A stretch of DNA of 64,000 nucleotides from Erythrocercus mccallii. Taxonomy: Eukaryota > Chordata > Aves > Passeriformes > Dicruridae. A program made the translations under genes and the position numbers. Below are positions 26,820 to 36,915 of this stretch, piece by piece. Every line of letters begins with the position of its first letter. The stretch's first letter is position 1. The stretch covers positions 31,589 to 95,588 of the forward strand of contig VZRG01000288.1 in NCBI GenBank assembly GCA_013397435.1, in the 5' to 3' direction. The notes below the pieces were generated by a model. That model was not told where the DNA came from. It searched no databases and saw only the letters and a list, made by a program, of their open reading frames with translations.

Positions 26820-26835
26820 GATATTGTACAATATC
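26820..26835. other. Perfect 16-bp palindrome
   Basis: GATATTGTACAATATC is its own reverse complement. Its centre ATTGTACAAT is a pair of abutting inverted SOX-type core words (ATTGT/ACAAT). About one perfect 16-base palindrome is expected by chance in 64 kb, so it is notable but not improbable. It could be a dimeric protein-binding site. Confidence 0.9.
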
Positions 26836-29800
26836 CAGTGATGTGAGTGCTCTTTGCAGAAACAGGCATGAGCCTTTGTTGCAGGAGATCTTGTCTCAGT
26901 CTGCTCCTCTGACAGTGACTTAAGACAGCTCAATTCACTTGTTTATGCACAGGCATCCAATGCCATTGGACACAGCCTTCAAGGTCATTATAGCCCCCAG
27001 ATGACACAAATGGCCCCAACCCTTCTGTTTGATGTACTGGGCCCCTTCAGGTGTTTGACAAACTCCCAGTCTTGTCCAGAGCAGCAGATAACCAGTTCAG
27101 AGTGGTCAGATTGAACTCTTAATCCTCTGTGCACCAAGCTGCAGTTTGCAAAACATGAAATATCTTTTTCTGCTTGTTTTTTAAAACAGCCTGGGAGATC
27201 TGGGAATGGGATCTCCAGCAAGGCCCTTTCTTAAGCAGGCATCATCATATCCTTCTCTCATAAACATATCAAAGCAATCTAGAGGAGAACTCTTTCCCAG
27301 AGCACTGATTAGAGGTTTATTGATCTCCCTTGGGATGCTGGAGAGCTCCCCATGTGTGTACCTTCCCTGCATGCTGTGAGACCACTGAGTATGAAAACAA
27401 GATACAAACAAAAAGGAGCAAATTGCTTTTTATTTATAAACAAAGCTGCAGGCATGCAGGGCAGAGGCAAAGGAAGACCTCCCTGTGAGCATCAGGTAGG
27501 GCCTCAGCTCAGCAAAGCTTCATCTACATCCAGCAGCTCCAGGGAAGGCTCTGGTTTGTGGAAGTAAAGAGGGGGAAGCAGGGCTGTGTTCGCCCCAGAG
27601 TGCTGTGGCTTGTACCCTGCCAGCTTGAGCATTACAAGTGGTGGATGCATGGGCAAAATCTTGGGAGCAAATCCGGCTCCTGAACAGATGCAGACAGCCA
27701 AGAGCTGGAAATGTGTGTCTGCTACCAAAGCTGCAGCTGGAGGCAGTGCCAGGAGGGAGGGCTGGTTCCAGCAGCTCCATCAGAGCAGCCCCAGGACAAG
27801 CTCTGGTGCAGACAGCTCTGACTCACCAGCTCTCCCAGATCTGTCCTGGAGCAGGAGGGAAGGGTGAGCCTGCACAACCCTACAATGATGATGTGTGTTC
27901 CCCCACAGCAACAGCTGTGCAGGGATGTGAGCCGGGGAGATGGAAATACTGCTCCCTGCTCGCCCTGCTTTCCATCCCATCTCTTGCACAGACAGGACAA
28001 ACGGGAGAAATCCTGCTTAATTCTCGACCTTCAGGCCAGGACACTGAAGGAGGTGCTAGCAGGCAGCAGACAAGGCCAAAAGACTGATGACACAGAAAAA
28101 AGAGGCAAAGCAAGGAGCTGAGCATGGATCCCTTGGGGCAACTCACCCACCTGGCGGGGTCTCCTCTTTAAGGGAAAGCACTCCAGTTAAACATCTATTT
28201 CTCCAATGTTTATGCACGCCTGAGTTTGCCAATGCCTCCCATCATTGCCAGGGCCTCCCTCTCCCAAAGCACCCCAAATGTGCAATTCATACCTGGAGCT
28301 GCCCGAGGGAGGACAGGCTTGGCTCTGATGCTGAGCAGACAGGTGAGCACTGATGGTACCACAGCTCCTCCAGGGGAATGATTACCTGATTTATCTCCAG
28401 CCAAATCCTCCCTGATGTAAATTGTAGAAGCTCACTTGGCAGGAAGCCCCATCCCCTTATATAAGCTGAAATATTGCCCTTTGAGATTTATCCATTACTG
28501 CCAGACTGCTAAGCCGTCTGTCTTCAGCAAGGGCCCCAGAAGAGGAGAGGGTGGTTGTGTTCATACTGGTTTTGTCTGTGCAAGGTAAATATTATTGCTC
28601 ATTTTCCCCTGCAGCAGAGAGCCCAATGTCACCTGGACAGAGATTTCTCCCCTCTGTTGTGCTGAGACACTGGCTCGAATAGTAGGAATTCAACCTGACC
28701 TTGTAAATATCTTTCACATTTAAATGCTTGATCTTGGCGTGGAGGGAAGTCTCTTTTTGGAGGTCTGAAATTTGTATACATGCACAGAGAAAAATATTTC
28801 TGAAGAAAATTTCAAAGCAGCAAATCAGTGTGCACATGGGAATGGGTATTCAGTAAACTGTAATCCCATTCCCCATCAGTCCTTCCTCGAGGTACACAAC
28901 CACACATGTACACCCCAAAACCTCAGGTCTCCACCAGAGCCAAGCACATTCCTGGCCCCTGCCCGACTGCTCTCCCATACAACCAGCACCTCTCGAGTCA
29001 TTTGTGCTCCAGTTTCCTGGAGGGATCTGGTCTCCATCCCCACACTCCCACAGCAATTACACTGTGCTGTTGGACCAGTTGTGTTTGGAAAGCTGCATGT
29101 TTTAACCCTCTGAGGGCTGACAGGCCCAGGGAAGGAAGGCAGCTCCTCCCTCTGCAAAACTCTGATGAGGCCAAGGGTCTGGCCAACAGAGCTGGAGGGA
29201 CTGATGGGGTCTGCTGAGTTTTGAAGTGCTCATTACACAGCTGCAGATTGCAGAGGAGAGCAAACCTGGTGCCCAAAATGTAAGCCCAGAGATAGGGATG
29301 GGTAGCCTGGAAATACACTGCCTAAGACACGGCTCCCCTCATTTAATGTCACTTAAGATGCCACTTGAACTTAAAACCACTTCCTTGCACTGAGGTTTAA
29401 TAGGTGCCCTGTGGCTGTTATCATTCCTGAATCCACTGTTGAGCACTGACATGAGGAGAGCTGCTGCAGAGAGGTTTCTGGGCAGAGCTGGATCAGGTCT
29501 TCCTGACTTGGTGACAATTCACAGCCCTGAGCAGGAGCATCCACTGAGAGCTATTGTCCTGGAAAGAACACCTCTTCTCCATGTTCTAGTCTCATTCAGA
29601 GAAATATCTTTCATCTCATCCAGCCCAACCCACTACTTTGAGCTCATTTCTCTCTGCCATTCCCACAGCACTGAGGCAAACCACTGCTTCTCTATGGGGA
29701 AGCCAGCTTGGATGCAATTTTCCCTAGCTGCAAGGGCAGCAGGGAAGTGAATTGCTGGCTGTCACTGCACAGACTGCTGTGTCCCTTGCTGGTGCATCCT

Positions 29801-31549
29801 CTATTTGTCTCCTCTCATGACAGTCCCCTTTGCCACCCGGCTGCAGGGAAGAGCCTCATCTGAACCTCCCAAAAAAGCAGAACTGGCATTTGAAGTGTGA
29901 GATCCTGGACTAGGTAAACCCCAACATACAGTAAGACAGCCTCCCATCCCCTTCAGCGTGCTGTCATGTTTCTCAAAGGCTGGGGACCATTGTTAGAGAA
30001 CAAAGCAGCATTTCTATAAAAGAGAAGAGCACAGTTAATAAGTTCACTAACTGAGAAAAACAGCCTTTTAATATCTCTCTTTGTGACTCATAGTGTGAGA
30101 GCCAGCTGTTACTACTGGAGAGAAATTCCTTGCTGATTAGTCTTTTAAAGGGCTTCCCAGATAATTAAATAATGATTTCTCTCCCCATTCATTCTAAGTG
30201 ACAGGAGAGCCTAGCAAACCCACTAAGCATGGAAGGGCAGCATGTTTTCCCAAGCCTTATAGGAGCTTAGCTATTCTGCAGCTAATCCGGTGCTTAAACC
30301 CATCCGCAGATCCCCGCACCAAGGGACAGGCTGTCCCACCTTCCTGGTGCTCCAGGGCTGGCCTGGCAGAGGCTGAAATCCTGAAAATAGGCCTTAGGCC
30401 AGGGCTGTGTTTTCAAATATGAAATTGCAATAGGGAAGATGGTCTCACCTGGGCAGGCAAATTAATTTTTCTTCTCCTCAGCTCCATGAGAAACCAGCTT
30501 TGCTTGGAGTTTGCACGAGCTCAGCAGGGGTGAAGGCGAATCAACGCCTCTCTGTCCTTCCTGGACTGTGCTCAGAGCCACCACTAGAAAGAATGAGTGA
30601 CCAGTGCGGAGGCCATTTGGGATTTTTTCTGGGATAATCTGGCCTGCAGCACATCCAAGTCACAGCATGAATCACAGTGATTTGCTCAGGCAGGAATTTC
30701 AGCCATAAAATCTCATGGCCTCTCTGGGTACAGCTCCATTGGTCTGATGGAGCTATTCTGGTTTTCTACCAAATCCTAAAAGGTGAAGGACAACCTGTGT
30801 GCTCTCCAAGGGAAATCAGGTATATCTCCAGGTGTAATCAGGTATATTCGGTACATGCAGGATTGGAAAGCAGACACGTCTACACTTGAATAACTGCATT
30901 CTCGTGTATTTTCATGTGTGTATCTTTTAGAGAGGGTCCTTACCTCATACTTTACTAAACCAGTGGGAAATTTTGGGATTCAATAACCTCTGGGAAAAAT
31001 TAAGGTTAAAAATTAGGGTCACCACCAACAGAAGAAAAGACGTAGCACATATTTTACTAAAGAACAAGACTGGTTTGTTGCTTCAGTTGCACTGAAACAT
31101 TTTTTCCAGTGAGCAGATGCTTTTATTTAATTGAAAACCAATGAAAAATATCATCTGAGACAGAAAAACATTGACCAACCATATAAATATGTGAAAATGA
31201 GCTCGTGAGTTTTGCCCATTCCTAACTGAGGATCTGTTCTCGTGGTTAATTGAGAATCTGTTTAGGGGCAAGACAGGGGTGGGATAGATAGAAGGGAGAA
31301 AATACTTAAGAAGCAAGTGTTCTATCAGTAACATACTGTAATGAGAATCTAGCAAAAAAATAATATTAATTTTATTTTTTTAACTAAGATCCATCTGGCC
31401 ATCTTGGCAAGGAAAAAAAATGCAGCGTTAGCAAAAGAGATTTTTGAAGAAGTTGTTCCAATCTAAGTGCAACCCACAAGGGATATTCAGGCACTTAGAA
31501 ATGTTACGGATTTGTAATGTCCCCACAGCACCAGTTGTTAACCATTGAA

Positions 31550-31605
31550 CTGGCAGGTAAACTGAGACAGAAAGTGATTAAGTAATACTACTGTGTGACA
31601 AAACC
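31550..31605 (-). mobile_element. MIR-type SINE remnant (minus orientation)
   Basis: The stretch GGTAAACTGAGACAGAAAGT, then GATTAAGTAA, then CTGTGTGAC follows the order of the complement of the MIR core (GAGGAAACTGAGGC...GGTTAAGTAA...GGTCACACAG) with substitutions. MIR elements are ancient tRNA-derived SINEs that survive at low copy number in birds. Only about 55 bases are recognisable. Confidence 0.45.
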
Positions 31606-33899
31606 TGTTATAGGATGAAGTGCTTCCTCATCTCTTTGCTCCAACCCTCAAAAAAACATTACCCAACCATAATGAAATCCTGAGATGGAGTGAACTCTCT
31701 GATGACAGGCGATTTTGGATGAACTGCTCCCCAGCTTGCAGTCATGAAGGCAATGGGCACTACAAAACTTTCCATGGAAGCCTGGCTGGGGGAGGATTCT
31801 CCTATGGAAAACTTGCATTTAAATGGCATTGAGCACTTAGCCTGACAAAAGGCAGGAAACTCAAAGCAGAGGGTGACACTCTGTCTTTAACTTACATTTT
31901 TATGCCTTTTATTCCTTTCTTCCCTGCAGTGCAAATCAAGGACAGGGGGTCAAAGCGAATCCCTCCAGAACTTCCTGGGTTCATTTCTACCAGAAATGTT
32001 TGGTGGCCTATACCATCAGACTAAGCAACTTTTCCTGAGAATAGGAAACTGAGACATAATTTTCTAATTCACAGTGCAGAAGACCTCCACAGCCACCATT
32101 GTTCAAGGGGAGCCAGTGCTCTCAGCAACCTGGGTCCCAATCCCTTGACCCTGCAGGGAAGGTTAGTGAGACAGAGGTGCTGGGAGACAGGAAGAAATGG
32201 GGATGCTTTGTAAATTGATAATGTTCCCTTTGATCTGAAAAGAGTGAAGGAAGGCAGAACCTTTTTTAGATAAGCCATGGAAAGAGAGCAGTCCAGAGGA
32301 TGAGAGCTGAGCTTCAGCAGAGGCTGGAAGAAAGATGGACCTGTTGCTAAAAGATAAATGCTTCAAAACCCCAAAGCTGAACTTTCTGAGCAAGATATAT
32401 CCTCTTTACTATCATCTTTAATTCAACAAATTATGGTTTTCACATCTGTTGAAACTATTAGAAAAGTTCTAAAATCCCTCAGCAAAACTAGCCTGAATCC
32501 AGGGAGTCCTAAGTATTGAGAAGTTCAAACTTATGGTCAAAATGCTACCACTCCCAACTCCTTTTTATTAGCTGTGTCCTTAGGAAAAAAAAAATTACTT
32601 TTAAAGCATTATTACATGATTTGCCACGTGAAAGGTCCCTGTTGTTTTGTCTTGTTATTCTGCTCCTCTGCAAAGGCAGCCACAGACCATCTTCCCTAAC
32701 GGATCAGGAGTAAACCAAATCCTGCTGGGTTTGTTGGACAGCAGAACCAGCAGTGGGTGCAATAACCAACATCTGGGAATTAAGGTTGGCTCTCTGATGT
32801 TTGCAGATGTCCCCATGCCCTTAGAGTCCTCTGGGGACAGACTTTAAAAACAGGTGGAGTGGAACCATTGCTTTACTCCTAAAATGAGACAGCTGGTTTT
32901 CCCCCAGGCCTTAAACAGATGCAAGAGCCCCTTCTTGAGGGAGTTGTGCCAGGGCAGGTGTTGAGTTGTGGAAATGAAACAAAAGCAGAGGTCATAAAAG
33001 TAATCATGTCCAGGACCTTAGAGGCAAATTCAGGGACTTTCAGAGAGTCCTGAAGGAGTCCCGAAGGAGTAGAGAGACTGGGTTGCAATACCTCTTCATC
33101 CCCCACACTCATGAGGAAAATCTGAGGCATCCACTAACTGCCCCAGGCTGTGATCAGACAACACACTGAATAACACATCAGAAATCTTCTGCTGTGCTGG
33201 GAAATGTGCACTGTGATGAAGTCTCCATCACTGTGGCAGGTACATGGGACTTCACTGCTCTAAGCACTCAGCATGGTCTCCCAGTTGTGCTGCTCCTGTG
33301 CATTGAAAAGTGGATTTTTCCAGCAGAAATCAGCTTACTGGAGAAGGATGGATTTAACAATAGCAGTGTTGCCATAAGCACAACGTGGTGTAGCGTGGCT
33401 GTCCCAGCACAGGCTGGCTCCAGCACTGAAAGAACCAAAGAAGTTTTCACACCAGCAGGATAGACCCCCAAAAGTACCTGCATTGCTTTTTTTCAAGAGA
33501 GCCTCCAGGTGAATAATTATCCTAGGGTGAATCTTGACCTTCCCAATCTCCACAGCCACTTTTGACCTGCACCCCACTTTTGACCTGCACCGGGAAAGGA
33601 GCTGTGGTGCCATAGTGAAGCTGTTCACGTTTTCAGAGGGACCTGCACATCCAGATAACTCTCCTGTTTACCCACCAAACACAACCCTGGCATTGTGGCT
33701 GGCACTAGAGGACTGATTTTTAATGCCTTCCACTGCAAGTCCCTGGCAATCTCAGTTGGTAACATATTGATAAAGCAATGAAAGAAACCCTGGATGCAAG
33801 GAGCAGCATCTGTTTCAGCCTGGGGATCTGGGATGGGTAGAGGTTCGATTTTGTCTTCTTTTAACCACTAGGAAAACATGAAAATCAAATCTCTCTTCC
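31606..33899. other. Non-coding stretch, no gene recognised
   Basis: Unique sequence with no supported gene. The 18-bp duplication at 33556-33591 is the only structural feature I see. Confidence 0.55.
33556..33591. repeat. Perfect 18-bp tandem duplication with TGACCT sites
   Basis: Two identical 18-base copies (33556-33573 and 33574-33591) of CCACTTTTGACCTGCACC lie head to tail. Each carries TTTTGACCT, the complement of AGGTCAAAA, which contains the nuclear-receptor half-site AGGTCA. The duplication therefore makes a direct repeat of half-sites spaced by 12 bases. The identity of the copies suggests a recent event. Binding is not shown. Confidence 0.92.
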
Positions 33900-34290
33900 A
33901 TTCTTAATTAACAAGGGGAAAAAGTAGTACAAAGAATAATTAGCAGAGGCAACTTTCCTTTAATATGAGACCACAGCCAGCCACCCCAGGCAATCGAAAC
34001 ACATCAGATTGTGCAGGGGCATTCAAAGTCAGCTACAAAAGCAGAGGAACTCCCCTACATGCTAACGTTACTGCCCTCCTTATATTGCACTATAAAACCG
34101 GGGTGTCAAAAAGGCTAGAGATTTTACACTTGGTGTCAGTGGTTTATAGTCATTAGACTAATTATGTTGGTGTTTTTACCACCTTTATTCTACTAATTGG
34201 TCTAAAAGCCAAACAGGGACATCATTACTTTACACAAACAAGCAATTATTGGGCCATAAACACACCCTGGTTTGTGTTCCCTGGGTGAGG
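33900..34290. promoter_or_regulatory. Homeodomain-site-rich block, candidate conserved element
   Basis: Five TAAT-core words occur in about 350 bases: TTAATTAA at 33904-33911, TAATTAG at 33937-33943, TAATTAT at 34159-34165, TAATTGG at 34194-34200 and CAATTATT at 34243-34250. A TATAAAA word (34091-34097) and a posterior-HOX-like CCATAAA word (34254-34260) also occur. No coding frame fits. Dense homeodomain words are typical of developmental enhancers but also arise in AT-rich DNA. Function is inferred weakly. Confidence 0.25.
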
Positions 34291-36174
34291 AGGGAGCTCC
34301 TAATGCTCTCTCTGTGGTGTCTGCCACAATAACAGGCATTACTGATGCACTTGACTTTAGCTCTGCTTACAAAGAGGCCTCAAAGCTGCTGATACACAAG
34401 AGAAACTGGATATTTGTTACCTCCCTACAAACAGATTAAGGAAAATGGCATCACTCCAGGTTCAGCCCATGCATTGCTCTTTGTGCCAGCACATCTCGAC
34501 TTCATTTTTGGTTGGATTTTTTTTGTGTATTTGCTGTTCTAGGAAGGGACAACTCAGTGAATGCAGCACGAATGATTTGTTTATGAGACACCCATGAGAA
34601 ATGTTGTATCTCCAGGAAATTTGGTCTCCTTGCAGGCTACTGGGTGAAACATCAGCCGTGATATTCCAAGACTTGTCATTGCCCAGAGGTCCGCAAAATG
34701 CATCTGCTCTGCCCAAAAAGGCAGCGTCTTCCCAGGTTACACACCCTGGCAGTCCTTCACCAGTCATTGCTCTCCCACTTTGGCTGTTTCACTAAATGCT
34801 TCCAAAGAGCAGTGCCTGCTCTTCATTCCTCCTTGCACTCCTGGGAAGGCCAGATCTGCTGGCTACAGCGTTTTGCTTGAAGGCTCTGTGCACTTCGCAC
34901 CTGTAAGCACAGACTGTGTTTGAAATTGCACTTATTGGAGAGCAAACATTTGCACGTGGTTAGAAGAGCTGGGTTATGTCACCTGGCAGCAGTACTGCCA
35001 GGGCTCGGAGACCTGGGCTCTTCATCACCCACAGCAAAGATTTCAATACCATAATTCCTCACAGAAACCCTAACACACCTACTTCCAGGGACAGTGTGTG
35101 CAAGAGGTGCTTCAGAAAGATATGGGGAAAAACCAAAAGAGAAATCCACCTTAGTATTATCACACTGGCAATAAAAATAATCTAATATGAATAAAAATCT
35201 AAAACTTTATTTTATTTTACCACCATAGAGATAGCTCCTCTTCAGATGAGATTATAAACTGAATTTATCTTTGAGTAGAACAAATGTCAAACATTCATTG
35301 TCTTTAGGAAGCCATAGTGATTCTCTGTAAGCACTAGGATATCGGGCAAAGATTAGGGCATCTGGAAGAGGGAGGTTTATCTCAGGCAAAGCAGGGAATG
35401 ACCTTGCGCCATCCAAAATTCCTTCCCCAGTGTCCCCTGGGTGTGATAGTCCTCAACACTGATTCAAATGTGTTTCAGCAAATTGAAAGGCAGCGTTGTC
35501 ATGAACCATTAAATAATACACGTGTTTCCTACAAGGGTGATCTACTTTTAAATGTTTTTTGAAAGAGGCTGTGTGGTTAGTCTGAGTTCAGATGCTGGAA
35601 ACCTCTGTTTCGCCTAAATAAAGTGCTCTGGACTGAGGCCATTTTAGGTTGCTGGAGGGCTTTGAAATCGTTGTGTCCTTACCATGTCACTGGCTTTTTA
35701 AGCCCTTCCCCTGAAGACTTCATCAAGTATTCTCACTTCAAAACTGATGACACAAAACGGCCCATTAGAATTAAATTACATACGAAGAAAAAGTCAAATG
35801 CTCAGCGTTTCACAAATGTTTTCTGCAACACAAGTCTGGCTGCTATATTTACTGAGCACGTCAGATTTTTGACTCTACAGTTTCTGAAACAAGCCAAGTT
35901 TTTGTTTTATTTTATGTTCCATAAATCCATTTAAATTGGGCTATAATGGTTAATTTTAAGCTCTCTCTCAAATGTTTCTAAGGGGCTTCTGTAATATCCA
36001 ACAGTGCTGGCTCCTCTCCTTTGGAAATAAGAAACTGCAGCTTCAGTGAGAAACACTATCTGAACAATGTCTTCTTTAAACAGCCCCCAGAAGCACTGCA
36101 TTTCCAACTCTAAGGGGAATTTGCATGTGTTTCAGCATCAAAGGTTGATATGACCCTATCACCCAGGGACTGTC
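34291..36174. other. Non-coding stretch, possibly conserved
   Basis: No supported gene. From about 35480 the text is unique, low in repeats and rich in TAAT and AAATG words. It includes a CACGTG E-box (35519-35524) and an octamer ATTTGCAT (36119-36126) just before the palindrome at 36175. It has the feel of a vertebrate conserved non-coding element, which only an alignment could confirm. Confidence 0.45.
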
Positions 36175-36214
36175 ATGTTATCTAAGTGCCCGCATATCGG
36201 GAGCACGATAACAT
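36175..36214. other. 40-bp quasi-palindrome with mirrored GATA sites
   Basis: The left arm ATGTTATC (36175-36182) is the exact complement of the right arm GATAACAT (36207-36214). Inside, GTG (36186-36188) pairs with CAC (36204-36206), and CCCG (36189-36192) with CGGG (36198-36201). The centre is CATAT. The internal interruptions are TAA on the left and AG on the right, so the two arms are 18 and 17 bases long and 15 pairs form. Each outer arm carries a GATA-factor word in mirror orientation. It could be a dimeric binding site, a cruciform or an RNA hairpin stem. It lies about 60 bases before a TATATAAA word and about 120 before the CpG island. Confidence 0.9.
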
Positions 36215-36274
36215 TGTGTGCTTCACAGCTGTTGCAGAAACGACATATTTTCTGAATTAACCTAGGCTCGGATT

Positions 36275-36282
36275 TATATAAA
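36275..36282 (+). promoter_or_regulatory. TATA-box word upstream of CpG island
   Basis: TATATAAA is a consensus TATA box, located just before the CpG-rich block. If used on the plus strand it would place a start near 36305. No initiator-like context is obvious there. TATA words are common in AT-rich DNA, so support comes only from position. Confidence 0.25.
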
Positions 36283-36310
36283 CTATCCCTGATAACATCT
36301 GCCCAGGACT

Positions 36311-36326
36311 CTCCTTTGAAAAGGAG
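36311..36326. other. Inverted repeat, 7-bp arms
   Basis: CTCCTTT (36311-36317) and AAAGGAG (36320-36326) are complementary around a 2-base GA centre. A few such repeats are expected by chance in this window. It is noted because it sits between the quasi-palindrome and the CpG island. Confidence 0.85.
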
Positions 36327-36700
36327 CAGAGATCCTGCCCGAGCGAGCTCCCTCCCTTTCTGCAGCCGGGAGCAGACAAAAAAGCCAAACCAAACCCCCT
36401 CTCCCTGGAAAAGCCACGCTCGGATTCGTGACGCTCACCCCAAGAAACGGTGGAAAAAAAGTGTTTAGCCGCGTAGGTAGAACAATGAAGATGTCAAGCG
36501 GCTTCTCGGGAGCGAGTCGCTGTGTCTTGTCATGCTTGGACATGAACGGGGAAAAAAATGTCTTTATTACCCGGCGCGGTAACCCCGCAGCGCGCCGCCG
36601 GCTTGATCCTATAACTTTCCCATTAGAAGAGGGCGCCCGCAATCCTAATGAGGCACAATAAGTAGATTACGGGAGTCCTTTTGTTTTGCTAAACAGCCGC

Positions 36701-36719
36701 TTTTTTTTTTTTTTTTTTT
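36701..36719. repeat. Poly-T run (19 bases)
   Basis: An uninterrupted T run inside the CpG island. It could be the A tail of a decayed minus-strand insertion, but no element body is visible beside it. It may also act as a nucleosome-excluding tract. Confidence 0.97.
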
Positions 36720-36772
36720 CTGGCGAGGGTCTCACAAAGGTGTGCGGGGCCCCGGCCGAGCCCGGGACAGTC

Positions 36773-36790
36773 GGGTCGGGTCGGGCCGGG
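36773..36790 (+). other. Canonical G-quadruplex motif upstream of TATA box
   Basis: Four GGG runs with three 2-base loops (TC, TC, CC) make a compact quadruplex-capable motif. It is part of a TCGGG tandem repeat (36771-36790). It lies about 70 bases upstream of the TATA word at 36859, a typical promoter position for such motifs. Folding is predicted from the pattern only. Confidence 0.7.
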
Positions 36791-36858
36791 CAGAAGAATC
36801 GGCGGAGCCGCCGGGATGGGGCTCATCAGTCCCGAGGCTCTGCCCATTGTATCTGGGC

Positions 36859-36865
36859 TATAAAG
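36859..36865 (+). promoter_or_regulatory. TATA box in CpG island
   Basis: TATAAAG in a GC-rich flank (GGGC before, CTG after) fits a core promoter. An initiator-like TCACTCC with A at 36897 lies 38 bases downstream of the first T, slightly further than the usual 28-33. The first downstream ATG (36960) opens only a 17-codon frame, which would suit a non-coding transcript or an upstream short frame. Confidence 0.4.
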
Positions 36866-36915
36866 CTGTCAGAGCAGCCCGATTGAGTGTTCCCTCACTC
36901 CTAGCCTGGCGCTTC

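Larger units (their letters stand above)
21501..31549. other. Non-coding stretch, no gene recognised
   Basis: About 10 kb without a supported gene or transposon. Marks seen are a pure 30-base purine tract (21931-21960), a short direct-repeat cluster (25963-26009), a 16-base palindrome (26820-26835) and a palindromic CTTATATAAG word at 28456-28465 in a stretch (28390-28520) that looks conserved in character. A 22-base spaced repeat of AATCAGGTATAT lies at 30814-30847. Many overlapping open frames at 24.5-29.3 kb on both strands reflect local GC-richer composition. None has a family signature. Confidence 0.55.
36330..36915. promoter_or_regulatory. Isolated CpG island, candidate orphan promoter
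   Basis: I count by hand roughly 44 CpG dinucleotides in about 580 bases, while flanking kilobases have only a few each. GC content is clearly raised, and I estimate an observed/expected CpG ratio near 0.9. The block includes a GC-rich core (about 36567-36605), with a 16-base partly symmetrical TTAC...GTAA word at 36567-36582. It also has a 19-base T run (36701-36719), a G-quadruplex motif (36773-36790), a SOX-type CCATTGT (36844-36850), a TATA box (36859-36865) and an initiator-like TCACTCC (36895-36901). No convincing coding frame begins here; the frame at 36283-36642 (minus) and short plus-strand frames are unrecognised. Likely readings are the promoter of a non-coding RNA, an orphan CpG island acting as an enhancer, or a distant first exon. 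Confidence 0.6.

Noticed and set aside
36283..36642. 119-codon minus-strand frame across the CpG island
   Set aside because: GC-rich DNA depletes stop codons, and no known protein is recognised. The CpG island itself is reported instead.
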